NCBI GenBank assembly: GCA_035552275.1
Contig: DASZLR010000088.1
Location: 1 to 32,890 of the forward strand
Direction of reading: 5' to 3'
DNA: 32,890 bases
From: DASVLX01 sp035552275
GTDB taxonomy: Bacteria > Actinomycetota > Actinomycetes > Mycobacteriales > Pseudonocardiaceae
Of the stretch, positions 7,616-15,442 are shown one piece after another. The position numbers and the translations under genes are program-made. Under the pieces are notes generated by a model, which saw nothing but the letters and a program-made list of their open reading frames with translations, was not told the DNA's origin and did no database searches. How positions within the stretch are numbered: the first letter of the stretch is position 1; each line of letters begins with the position of its first letter.

Positions 7616-8595
7616 GGCAGGCACCCCTGGCTGTTGATGATGCCGATCGACGGCGGGAGCAGGCCGCAGATGTAGTTGTCGAACCAGCGCCCGTTGCCGA
7701 CCGCGTTGGTGAACACCCGGACGAACGGCGCGAGCAGTTGGATGCCCTGGGCGAGGCTGCTCTGGTTGTCCTTGAGCATGGTGGTGAACTGGTTCAGCGA
7801 GGTGAGCACCGGGCCGAGCTGCTTCTGGTTGTCGTTGACCAGCCCGGAAAGCTGGGTGGCCAGGTTGGTGGTGCCGGTGAGCAGGGCGGCGATCGCGCTC
7901 TCCCGCTCCTGCAACATGCCCAGCAGCACGTCACCGTCGCTGATCAGCTTCTGCACCTCGGTGTCCCGGTCGGCCACCGTCTGGGACAGCTGGCTGGTGT
8001 TGGACAGCAGTTGGGCGAGTTGGGCGTCCCTGGACGAGATGGTCTTGGACAGCGCGGACAGCCCGTCCAGCGCCTGCTTCACGTCCGCCGGGGTGTTGGC
8101 GAACGTTTGCGACAGCACGGTGAAGCTCTGCGCGAGTTGCTGGGTGTTGAGCTGGTCGACGGTCTGCGACAGCCCGCTGAAGGCCTGCAGCACGTCATAG
8201 GGCGAGGTGGTCCGGCTGACCGGGATCGGCGCGTTCGGCGACAGCGCCTGCGTGCCCTGCGGGTCGATCGACACGTACTTCGAGCCGAGCACGGTCTTGA
8301 TCTCGATGTCGGCGGTGCTCTGGTCGCCCAGCCAGGCGTCCTTCACCTTGAAGGTGACCTTGACGTGGTCGCCGTCCAGTCCGACGCTGCTGACATGGCC
8401 GACGGTCACCCCGGCGATCTCCACGTCGTCGTTGGGCACCAGGCCGGCGGCCTCGGTGAAGTCCGCGCTGTAGGTGGTGCCGCCGCCGATGATCGGCAGG
8501 TCGTTGGAGAAGTACGCGGTGATCACCACCAGTGCCAGCACGGTCAGGCCGACCGCGGCGGTGACGTAGGGATTGCGCTCCTTGTACGACCTCAT
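7612..8595 (-). CDS. mceC: Mce family protein, MceC position
   Basis: 327 aa. A charged start (MRSYKERNPY) is followed by a transmembrane anchor (AAVGLTVLALVVITAYFSN), the MCE domain (YSADFTEAAGLVPNDDVEIAGVTVGHV) and a long helical segment. It ends in GNGRWFDNYICGLLPP, a Cys-containing ending seen in MceB/MceC-type proteins. ATG 8595 forms an ATGA overlap with mceB; the 36 residues of open frame upstream are mceB sequence read out of frame. Confidence 0.9.
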   Translation of the reverse strand: MRSYKERNPYVTAAVGLTVLALVVITAYFSNDLPIIGGGTTYSADFTEAAGLVPNDDVEIAGVTVGHVSSVGLDGDHVKVTFKVKDAWLGDQSTADIEIKTVLGSKYVSIDPQGTQALSPNAPIPVSRTTSPYDVLQAFSGLSQTVDQLNTQQLAQSFTVLSQTFANTPADVKQALDGLSALSKTISSRDAQLAQLLSNTSQLSQTVADRDTEVQKLISDGDVLLGMLQERESAIAALLTGTTNLATQLSGLVNDNQKQLGPVLTSLNQFTTMLKDNQSSLAQGIQLLAPFVRVFTNAVGNGRWFDNYICGLLPPSIGIINSQGCLP

Positions 8596-9620
8596 CCCGT
8601 GCACCTCGCCTGGGAGACCGGCTCCAGCGGAATGGTGACCGGGGTGTTGGTCACCGGCAGCGTCAGCGAGCCGCCCGCCGAGCAGAGGAAGAAGTTGAAC
8701 CACGAGCCGTAGCTGGCGGTCGGGATCAGCGTGCTCAGCTTCTGCGGCAGGTACTGGATGAAGTGCTGCACCGTGCTCTGACTGTTGTCCAGGTTCTGGC
8801 TCAACACGCCCAGCCCGGCGATGTCGGCCTTCAGGGGCGCGCGGCCCTGGTCGAGCAGCCCGGCGGTGGTGTTGGCCAGGTCGCCGAGCGCGCCGATCGC
8901 GTCCGAGATCGGCTGCCGGTCCTGGGCCAGCCCGGAAACCAGTTGCTGCAACGTGACGATCACGCTGGAGAGTTGGCCGGTGTGCGCGTTCACCGTGTTC
9001 AGCACCGTGTTCAGGTTGTCGATGACCTGGCCGATCACCTGGTCCTTGTCGGCGATCGTGCTGGTCAGCGAGGCCGTGTTGGCCAGCAGGTCCTGCACGG
9101 TCGAGCCCTCGCCCTGGAACACCTGGATGATCTCGTAGGACAACTGGTTCACGTCGTCCGGCGACAGCGCGGCGAACAGCGGCTTGAACCCGTTGAACAG
9201 CGCGGTCAGGTTCAGCGCCGGCTTGGTCTGCGCCAACGGGATCTGGCCGCCGGTGGGCAGGGCGGCGTTCGGGTCGCCCGGACCGCGGTCCAGCGCGATG
9301 TACCGCTGGCCCACCAGGTTCCGGTACATGATCGCGGCGGTCACCGAGGCGGGCAGCGAGACGTCGTTCTCCACGGTGAACTTCACCTCGGCCTGCCGCC
9401 GGTCGACCACGCTGATCTGCTCGACCTGGCCGACCTTCACCCCCGCGATCCGCACGTCGTCGCCGACGTGCAGTGAGTCCACATCGGAGAATCGGGCGCT
9501 GTAGTCGTTGGTGCCGGTGAAGTTGACGGTCGCGATGGTGAAGCCGAGCACGGCGGTGGCCGCCACGGTGACCACTACGAAGATCACCAGTTTGACCAGC
9601 GGGCCGGTGAGACTCCTCAT
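8592..9620 (-). CDS. mceB: Mce family protein, MceB position
   Basis: 342 aa. Transmembrane anchor (LVIFVVVTVAATAVLGFTIA), MCE domain at about 38-115 (YSARFSDVDSLHVGDDVRIAGVKVGQV, then NLVGQRYIAL), and a helical region. It ends in YGSWFNFFLCSAGG, with a single Cys as in other MceB proteins. ATG 9620 overlaps the mceA stop as ATGA. Second of six MCE subunits. Confidence 0.91.
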   Translation of the reverse strand: MRSLTGPLVKLVIFVVVTVAATAVLGFTIATVNFTGTNDYSARFSDVDSLHVGDDVRIAGVKVGQVEQISVVDRRQAEVKFTVENDVSLPASVTAAIMYRNLVGQRYIALDRGPGDPNAALPTGGQIPLAQTKPALNLTALFNGFKPLFAALSPDDVNQLSYEIIQVFQGEGSTVQDLLANTASLTSTIADKDQVIGQVIDNLNTVLNTVNAHTGQLSSVIVTLQQLVSGLAQDRQPISDAIGALGDLANTTAGLLDQGRAPLKADIAGLGVLSQNLDNSQSTVQHFIQYLPQKLSTLIPTASYGSWFNFFLCSAGGSLTLPVTNTPVTIPLEPVSQARCTG

Positions 9621-10933
9621 TGGACGTTCACCTCGGCTCCCCGGAACAGCGGGCCGACCAGCAGGCTGGACCAGCCGGGCACGTTCTGCGGCGTGGTGCC
9701 GAGTTGGTCGGCGAGCAGGTCGGACAGGAAGCCCGCCTCGGCCGGCGAGTTCGGCAGGCCAAGATCACCGGTCACCGAGGCCGCTGTGCCGGCGGACGGC
9801 AGCACGCCGCCGGAACTGGTGTTGGCCGCCGGCGGGTGGCTGGACCCGTCCTGGATCGGGCCGTCCGGGGCGTACTGCGGGAACGGGTTGGGCATCGGGT
9901 TGAGGTCGTAGCAGCGCGGACCGCGGTTGTCCTGGTACGCCGGGGTGTCCGTGCCCGCCACGTACTTGCCGCGGCTGACCGACACCGAGATCCGGGCGTG
10001 CAGGCCGGGTTGGTTGGTGCCGGCGCCGAACGCCTGGTCGACGTTCTTCTCGTTGGCCGCCATCTGCTTGAGGAAGCACGGGTACTCCGGCGAGTACCGA
10101 GCCAGTGTGTCCAATGTGGGCAGGCTGTTCGCGCCAAGCTGGATCAGGTTGTTCTGGTTGGCGGCCAGGAAGTTCTGCAGGTTGTCCGACGCGGCGGTCA
10201 GCGTTGAGTACAGAGTGGACAGTTGGCTCGCCTGGCTGGCCACGGTCTGCGAGGTCACCGTCAGGTCGGACAGCGCGTTGAGCAGGTGCGGCGCCGCCTG
10301 GTTGTAGGTGTTGGTGACCTGGGTCAGGGCGCTGAGGTCGTGTTCCAGGGTGGGCAGCTGTGGGTTGAGCTGGCCGGTATAGCTGGCGAGCTGGTCGATG
10401 GTCTGGCGTAGCTGGGGGCCGCGGTTCTGCAACGCGGTGGCGATCGCGGTCAGCGTGGTGGACAGCTTCTGCGGCTGGACCGCCTGCAACACCGGCATCA
10501 GGTCGTCGAGGACCTTCTCGACCTCGATCCCGCTGGCGGTGCGGTCCTGGCCGATGCTCGTCCCGGAGGCGATCGGGACCGACGACGGGTTGGCCGGGAC
10601 CTCCAGGTCCACGTACCGCTGGCCGAACAGCGTGGTGGGCAACAACTCGGCGGTGACGTTGGACGGGATCTGGTCCACCAGGCCGGGATCCAGCGACAGG
10701 TCGAGCACCGCGCCGTCGCCGGTGGAGCTGACCGACTTCACCGAGCCGACCAGCATGCCGTGCACCTTGACGTCGTCCCCGGCGCTCATCTCGTTGCCGG
10801 CGTGGTCGGTGGTCAGGCTGACCGGCACGACCGTGCTGAACGCCTTGTTGTAGACGAGCACGGTGACCGCGAGGAAAGCCACGACCAGTGCCACCAGCAG
10901 CAGGCCGAGCAGTCGTCTCCGCAGCGCGATCAT
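9617..10933 (-). CDS. mceA: Mce family protein, MceA position
   Basis: 438 aa. The N-terminal anchor is LLGLLLVALVVAFLAVTVLV at about 8-27. The MCE domain spans about 35-115 (DHAGNEMSAGDDVKVHGMLVGSV, LFGQRYVDLEVP), then a long helical region. The segment with YSPEYPCFLKQM and a Pro-rich stretch (NPMPNPFPQYAPDGP) are typical MceA features. ATG 10933 overlaps the yrbEB stop as ATGA. The open frame continues upstream through yrbEB and yrbEA, but that portion is an unrelated reading of those genes and should not be fused to MceA. Confidence 0.92.
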   Translation of the reverse strand: MIALRRRLLGLLLVALVVAFLAVTVLVYNKAFSTVVPVSLTTDHAGNEMSAGDDVKVHGMLVGSVKSVSSTGDGAVLDLSLDPGLVDQIPSNVTAELLPTTLFGQRYVDLEVPANPSSVPIASGTSIGQDRTASGIEVEKVLDDLMPVLQAVQPQKLSTTLTAIATALQNRGPQLRQTIDQLASYTGQLNPQLPTLEHDLSALTQVTNTYNQAAPHLLNALSDLTVTSQTVASQASQLSTLYSTLTAASDNLQNFLAANQNNLIQLGANSLPTLDTLARYSPEYPCFLKQMAANEKNVDQAFGAGTNQPGLHARISVSVSRGKYVAGTDTPAYQDNRGPRCYDLNPMPNPFPQYAPDGPIQDGSSHPPAANTSSGGVLPSAGTAASVTGDLGLPNSPAEAGFLSDLLADQLGTTPQNVPGWSSLLVGPLFRGAEVNVQ

Positions 10934-11769
10934 CCGGTGATCCTCACCGTCGTCGTCGCGCCCCAGATCGCCAGGCTGAGGAACAGGTCCAGCACGTTGA
11001 TCGCGACGATCGCGGTGCGCACCGCCTTGCCGACCGCGACGCCGACGCCGGCCGGGCCGCCGCTGGCGCGATAGCCGTAGTAGCAGTGCGTGAGGATCAC
11101 CACGATGGCGAACACCAGCACCTTGCCGAAGGACCACAGCACGTCCTGCGGTGGCAGGAAGAGATTGAAGTAGTGGTCGTAGGTGCCCGAGGACTGCCCG
11201 TAGAACTGCACGGTGATCTCGCGGGAGGCCACATAGGACGTGAGCAGTCCCAGCACGTACAGCGGGATGATCGCGATGAAGCCGGCGATGATCCGGGTGG
11301 TGACCAGATACGGCAGGCTCGGGACGCCCATCACTTCCAGCGCGTCGACTTCCTCGGAGATCCGCATCGCGCCGAGCTGCGCGGTGAAGCCGGCGCCGAC
11401 GGTGGCCGACAGCGCCAAGCCGGCGACCAGTGGGGCGATCTCCCGAGTGTTGAAGTACGCCGACACGAAACCGGTGAACGCGGCGGTGCCCAGCTCGTTC
11501 AGCGCGGTGTAGCCCTGGAGGCCGACGACCAGGCCGGTGGCGAGGGTCAGGCCGGCCATCACGCCGATGGTGCCGCCGATCACGGCCAGCCCGCCGGAGC
11601 CGAAGCTCACCTCGGACAGCAGCCGCAGGATTTCCTTGGTGTACCGGCGAAGCGCGCGCGGCGTCCAGGCCAGGGCCTTGAGGTAGAAGCCCATCTGGTC
11701 GCCGAGGCCGTCCAGCGTCACCAGCGGCCGGCCGGCGATGCGGCGGGTGCGTTCGCTCACGGAGGTCAT
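10930..11769 (-). CDS. yrbEB: MlaE/YrbE-family ABC permease, second subunit
   Basis: 279 aa integral membrane protein of the MlaE permease family. About five to six hydrophobic helices are visible. The conserved cytoplasmic motif EEVDALEVMGVPSLPYLVTTRI, which couples to the ATPase, lies in the middle. It pairs with YrbEA to form the inner-membrane channel of the Mce transporter. It begins 6 nt after the yrbEA stop and ends in an ATGA overlap with mceA. Confidence 0.93.
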   Translation of the reverse strand: MTSVSERTRRIAGRPLVTLDGLGDQMGFYLKALAWTPRALRRYTKEILRLLSEVSFGSGGLAVIGGTIGVMAGLTLATGLVVGLQGYTALNELGTAAFTGFVSAYFNTREIAPLVAGLALSATVGAGFTAQLGAMRISEEVDALEVMGVPSLPYLVTTRIIAGFIAIIPLYVLGLLTSYVASREITVQFYGQSSGTYDHYFNLFLPPQDVLWSFGKVLVFAIVVILTHCYYGYRASGGPAGVGVAVGKAVRTAIVAINVLDLFLSLAIWGATTTVRITG

Positions 11770-11775
11770 CGCCGG

Positions 11776-12570
11776 TCAGCCAATCTTCGACGGGACGACT
11801 TGCAGGTAGATGCCGGTCAGCACCACGTTCACCAGGAACAGCAACAGGAAGGTGATGACCACGGACTGGTTCACCGCGTCGCCGACGCCCTTCGGTCCGG
11901 GCGGCGGGTGCAGGCCCCGATACGCCGCGACCACCGCGGCGATGAAGCCGAAGATGACCGCCTTGATCTCGCCGATCCACAGGTCCGGCAGCTGGGCGAG
12001 GGCGCTGAAGCTGGACAGGTACGCGCCCGGCGTGCCGCCCTGCATGATCACGTTGAAGAAGTAGCCGCCGAGCACGCCGACGACGCTCACCATGCCGTTG
12101 AGCAGAATCGCGACCAGCATCATGGCCAGCACGCGGGGCACGATCAGCCGCTGGATCGGCGAGACGCCGAGCACCTCCATCGCGTCGATCTCCTCGCGGA
12201 TGGTGCGGGCGCCGATGTCCGCGCAGATCGCCGAGCCGCCCGCGCCGGCCACCAACAGCGCGGTGACCAGCGGGCTGGCCTGCTGGATGATCGCCAACAC
12301 GCTGGCCGCGCCGGTGAACGACTGCGCGCCCAGCTGCTTGGTCAGCGAGCCGAGCTGCAGCGCGATCACCGCGCCGAACGGGATGGACACCAGCGCGGTC
12401 GGCAGGATCGTGACGCTCGCGACGAACCAGGACTGCTGGATGAACTCGCGAGTCTGGAATGGACGCCGGAAGATGTTGACCGAAACGTCGATCCCCAGCC
12501 CGAACAGCCGACCGGTCTGCCGGATCGCTCCGGCGCCCGGGATCGGCCGCGACTCGGTGGACGCGCTCAC
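11776..12570 (-). CDS. yrbEA: MlaE/YrbE-family ABC permease, first subunit
   Basis: 264 aa. MlaE-family permease with the conserved motif EEIDAMEVLGVSPIQRLIVPRVLAMM and several long hydrophobic helices. GTG 12570 overlaps the ATPase stop (GTGA), so translation is coupled to the nucleotide-binding subunit. With YrbEB it should form the heterodimeric membrane core that receives lipid from the Mce protein tube. Confidence 0.93.
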   Translation of the reverse strand: MSASTESRPIPGAGAIRQTGRLFGLGIDVSVNIFRRPFQTREFIQQSWFVASVTILPTALVSIPFGAVIALQLGSLTKQLGAQSFTGAASVLAIIQQASPLVTALLVAGAGGSAICADIGARTIREEIDAMEVLGVSPIQRLIVPRVLAMMLVAILLNGMVSVVGVLGGYFFNVIMQGGTPGAYLSSFSALAQLPDLWIGEIKAVIFGFIAAVVAAYRGLHPPPGPKGVGDAVNQSVVITFLLLFLVNVVLTGIYLQVVPSKIG

Positions 12571-13760
12571 CGGCCGTCACCCCGCGGTTCGCCGCCGCCC
12601 TCGGGCTTGTGGAACCAGTCGGCCTCGCCGGGCAGCTGGGCGACGTGCTGGGGCGGCAGCTCGCCCTGGAAGCCGGGCATTGTCGGCGGACCCTCGGGAG
12701 CCGACGGCGTGATCGGCGAGGGACCCGGCCGGCGGGCGGTCAGGCCGGCGGCTGCGGTGCTGATCCCGTAGCGGCGGCGCTCCTCCGGGTTGAGCGACTC
12801 GATGATCGCCTGGCGGGCCGTTTCCGGGAGGGTGTGCAGCATCCGCATCACCCGGTCCTGCCGGCGGCGAACCGCCTGCCGCTCGGGGAGTCCGGGCGTG
12901 GGCTGCATCTGCGGGGAAATCCCCTGAATCTCGTCCACGCCGCCGTCGTGGTGACCGGCCTCGGCGTGCGCGGCCTCGATCGCCATGGTGGCCGCGTCCT
13001 TCTCCTCGGACATGCCGATCGGGCCGACCCGGCGGCCGTTGAGGAACTGCGACACCACCGGCTCGTCACTGGTCAGCAATACCTCGCGCGGCCCGAACAT
13101 CACCAGTTCGCGCCGGTACAGCATGCCGAGATTGTCCGGCACGGTCCGGGCGATATTGATGTTGTGCGTGACGATGAGAATCGTGGCGTCGATCTGGGTG
13201 TTCAGGTCGATCAGCAACTGGGAGATGTACGCGGTGCGCACCGGGTCCAGCCCGGAGTCCGGCTCGTCACACAGAATGATCTCCGGATCGAGGACGAGGG
13301 CGCGGGCGAGGCCGGCGCGCTTGCGCATACCGCCGGAGATCTCGCCGGGCAGTTTCGCCTCGGTGCCGGCCAGGCCGACCATCTCCATCTTCTCCAGCAC
13401 GATGCGCCGGATCTCGGCCTCCGACTTCTTCGTGTGCTCCCGCAGGGGAAACGCGATGTTGTCGTAGAGGTTCATCGAGCCGAACAGCGCGCCGTCCTGG
13501 AACAGCACCCCGAACAGTTTCCGGGTCGCGTAGAGCTGGCGTTCCGAACACGACACCGTGTCCACGCCCTCGATCACGCACTTGCCGTGTTCCGGCTTCA
13601 GCAGACCGATCATGGACTTCAGGAAAACGGACTTACCAGTTCCCGACGGGCCGAGCATGACCGACACCTCGCCGGCCGGCAGGGTCAGACTCACGTCCCG
13701 CCAGATGGTCTGTCGGCCGAAGGACTTGGTCAACCCCTCGACGACAACCTCGACACCCAT
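12567..13760 (-). CDS. Mce-system ABC ATPase (MceG/Mkl, MlaF-like) with C-terminal extension
   Basis: 397 aa. A complete ABC ATPase domain occupies ~1-240: Walker A GPSGTGKS at 37-44, Q-loop Gln88, signature ISGGMRKR at 141-148, Walker B/D-loop CDEPDSGLDP at 164-173, H-loop His199. These match the MlaF/Mkl subfamily that powers Mce importers. About 150 residues follow that are not part of the ATPase fold: an acidic/His-rich piece, a helical block (QAVRRRQDRVMRMLHTLPET...ESLNPEERRRYG) and a Pro-rich tail. Actinobacterial Mkl proteins are known to carry a C-terminal extension. It is the first gene of the operon and overlaps yrbEA by GTGA. Confidence 0.93.
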   Translation of the reverse strand: MGVEVVVEGLTKSFGRQTIWRDVSLTLPAGEVSVMLGPSGTGKSVFLKSMIGLLKPEHGKCVIEGVDTVSCSERQLYATRKLFGVLFQDGALFGSMNLYDNIAFPLREHTKKSEAEIRRIVLEKMEMVGLAGTEAKLPGEISGGMRKRAGLARALVLDPEIILCDEPDSGLDPVRTAYISQLLIDLNTQIDATILIVTHNINIARTVPDNLGMLYRRELVMFGPREVLLTSDEPVVSQFLNGRRVGPIGMSEEKDAATMAIEAAHAEAGHHDGGVDEIQGISPQMQPTPGLPERQAVRRRQDRVMRMLHTLPETARQAIIESLNPEERRRYGISTAAAGLTARRPGPSPITPSAPEGPPTMPGFQGELPPQHVAQLPGEADWFHKPEGGGEPRGDGR

Positions 13761-13991
13761 CAGACCTCCTGCGAGCCCGTTCTCGTCGGCCAGCCCTCAT
13801 CGTGTCCACTCGGCCCGAGTGCAGCACGGCGCGACGCCCGAACGAGTGACGTCATCCGAGTGCAACGACCGGACGGTCGAGAGGTTACTCACCAGTTAGT
13901 CGATCAACCAGGCGAGCTTCACTCGACCGTATGCCGCAGCGTGACGTGGCACACGGTCCGGAACGGTAATGCTTCACTCTCCGAAACGGCA
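13761..13991 (-). promoter_or_regulatory. Promoter/operator region of the mce operon
   Basis: With the rplL terminator this forms a 350-bp gap without a gene. It contains a perfect palindrome CACTCGG-C-CCGAGTG (13807-13821), further CGAGTG copies at 13843-13848 and 13857-13862 (the latter within CCGAGTGCA 13856-13864), and one in reverse as CACTCG (13920-13925). A near-palindrome TTACT-CACC-AGTTA lies at 13885-13898; read on the minus strand it is TAACT-GGTG-AGTAA, resembling TetR-family operators. The repeated half-sites suggest a dedicated repressor for lipid import, but no regulator gene is adjacent. I could not fix a -10/-35 pair. Confidence 0.5.
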
Positions 13992-14027
13992 TCAGGGGCA
14001 CCACCAGGTGTTCGGTGGTGCCCCTGA
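13992..14027 (-). terminator. Strong hairpin terminator after rplL
   Basis: A perfect 14-bp stem (TCAGGGGCACCACC pairing with GGTGGTGCCCCTGA) with an 8-nt loop lies about 80 nt beyond the rplL stop. It has no long U-run, which is normal for actinobacterial terminators. It would end the rplJ-rplL transcript and insulate the mce promoter region downstream. Confidence 0.8.
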
Positions 14028-14110
14028 CCTCGATCTTCGCCCGATCGGCGGAACGCACTCGGGCGCGTTGGCCGCGTTCCGTGGCCGGTTGCCGGGTCTG
14101 TCCTACTGTC

Positions 14111-14497
14111 TTACTTGACGGCGATCTTGGCGCCGGCGGCTTCCAGCTTCTCCTTGGCGGCCTCGGCGGCGTCCTTGTTGACCTTCTCCAGGACCGGCTT
14201 CGGAGCGGCCTCGACCAGTTCCTTGGCCTCCTTCAGGCCCAGCCCGGAGACGACCTCGCGGACGACCTTGATGACCTGGATCTTCTTGTCGCCAGCGCCC
14301 TCAAGGATGACGTCGAACTCGGTCTGCTCCTCGACGACGTCGGCGCCACCGGCAGCGCCCGGGGCAGCCGCGATCGCGACCGGCGCGGCCGCGGTGACCT
14401 CGAACTTGTCCTCGAACTTCTTCACGAAGTCGGACAGCTCCAGCAGCGTCATGTCACCGAAGTGGTCCAGCAGCTCATCGGTGCTCAGCTTCGCCAT
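14111..14497 (-). CDS. rplL: 50S ribosomal protein L7/L12
   Basis: 128 aa, normal length. The N-terminal dimerisation helix region (LSTDELLDHFGDMTLLELSDFVKKFEDKF), the flexible Ala/Pro/Gly hinge and the C-terminal factor-binding domain (KIQVIKVVREVVSGLGLKEAKELVE) are all intact. It is the stalk protein that recruits translation GTPases and binds L10. It lies 68 nt downstream of rplJ in the same transcript. Confidence 0.97.
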   Translation of the reverse strand: MAKLSTDELLDHFGDMTLLELSDFVKKFEDKFEVTAAAPVAIAAAPGAAGGADVVEEQTEFDVILEGAGDKKIQVIKVVREVVSGLGLKEAKELVEAAPKPVLEKVNKDAAEAAKEKLEAAGAKIAVK

Positions 14498-14565
14498 GAT
14501 GGCGGTTCCTTCCTGGATGTGATGCCACCCGCGCCGGGCGCGGGTCTCGATCGGGTTGGGTGGGT

Positions 14566-15147
14566 TCAGCTTTCGGCTGAGTCAGCGGACTCAGCCACGG
14601 CGGCGGGCTCGGTCTGGTCAGCACCGCCACCTTCGGCGGCCTTCTTGTCCTGCAGCGCGGCGGCCAGCCGGGCGACCTGGGAGGCCGGCGCGGCGAACAG
14701 GCCGGCGGCCTTGGTCAAGTTGCCCTTCATCGCTCCGGCCAGCTTGGCCAGCAGCACCTCGCGCGAGTCGAGGTCGGCGATCTTGCTGATCTCGTCCACG
14801 GACAGCGGGCGACCATCGAGATAGCCGCCCTTGATGACCAGCGCCTTGTTGTCCTTGGCGAAGTCGCGCAGCGCCTTGGCGGCCTCGACCGGCTCGCCCT
14901 TGACGAACGCGATCGCGGTCGGACCGATGAACAACTCGTCCAGGCCCTGCACACCGGCGTCGGTGGCAGCGAGCTTGACCAGGGTGTTCTTGGCGATGCG
15001 GTAACTGGAGCCGGCGCCGAGCGCGCGCCGCAGTTCGGTGAGCTGCGTCATGGACAGCCCGCGATACTCGGTGACCAGGGCCGCCGAGCTGGACCGAAAT
15101 CGGTCCGCGATATCGGCGACGGCAGCGGCCTTGTCGGACCTCGGCAC
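14566..15147 (-). CDS. rplJ: 50S ribosomal protein L10
   Basis: 193 aa from GTG 15147, which follows AGGAGG at 7 nt and gives the usual start (PRSDKAAAVADIADRFRSSS). The conserved core (ALVTEYRGLSMTQLTELR, YRIAKNTLVKLA) is present; the C-terminal helix that binds L7/L12 dimers runs through AARLAAALQDKK, with an Ala/Glu-rich tail. The open frame extends 40 codons upstream into the leader RNA; I reject that part. Normally rplJ is near rplA; here four genes separate them. Confidence 0.96.
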   Translation of the reverse strand: MPRSDKAAAVADIADRFRSSSAALVTEYRGLSMTQLTELRRALGAGSSYRIAKNTLVKLAATDAGVQGLDELFIGPTAIAFVKGEPVEAAKALRDFAKDNKALVIKGGYLDGRPLSVDEISKIADLDSREVLLAKLAGAMKGNLTKAAGLFAAPASQVARLAAALQDKKAAEGGGADQTEPAAVAESADSAES

Positions 15148-15388
15148 TCCTCGCCTCCTCTCTGTGGCATGTGACGCGGGGTTGCCACCAAAGATCAGGC
15201 CCGGAGACTCCGAGAAATGACGAACGCCCCGGCGCGCAGGCCCGGGGCGTGAAGACAGCGCGCACATCGGCGCACTACGATCTTGTTGCCTCGTTCTCCT
15301 GCGCGGGCCGCCCGCTACTCGCGGAACCTTGGTTCCCCAACGCCTGGGCGCGGGGGAAGACCAGCGGTCTTCGGTGGAACTGACTTTT
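15148..15388 (-). ncRNA. L10 leader (autoregulatory mRNA leader of rplJ-rplL)
   Basis: The ~240-nt untranslated region before rplJ fits the known L10 leader, to which the L10-L12 complex binds to control its own synthesis. The stretch CCGAAGACCGCTGGTC near its 5' end and an Ala/Glu-spacing-independent set of stems resemble the family. Near the gene a GC-rich hairpin ACGCCCCGG/CCGGGGCGT (15224-15250, 9-bp stem) followed by TCGTCATTT could act as an attenuator. Assignment rests on position and recognisable sequence, not on a covariance search. Confidence 0.65.
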
Positions 15389-15394
15389 ATCCTA
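15389..15394 (-). promoter_or_regulatory. Candidate -10 box of the rplJL promoter
   Basis: TAGGAT on the minus strand, in the only AT-rich patch of the divergent gap, just before the L10 leader. No good -35 is visible at 17 nt. Such TANNNT boxes without a clear -35 are common in actinobacteria. It would make rplJL transcription independent of the secE-nusG-rplA unit. Confidence 0.5.
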
Positions 15395-15442
15395 ACAGAC
15401 CGGGCATGATGGCCAGGATGGGTGCGACCGTGGGTGAGAACT

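Noticed and set aside
10934..12580. Apparent N-terminal extension making a 987-aa MceA
   Set aside because: It is yrbEA/yrbEB read in the wrong frame; the ATG at 10933 with ATGA overlap is the real start.
10888..12771. 627-aa plus-strand ORF over yrbEA/yrbEB
   Set aside because: It is a His/Arg/Gln-rich antisense reading of well-supported permease genes, an effect of high GC3; no domain is recognisable.
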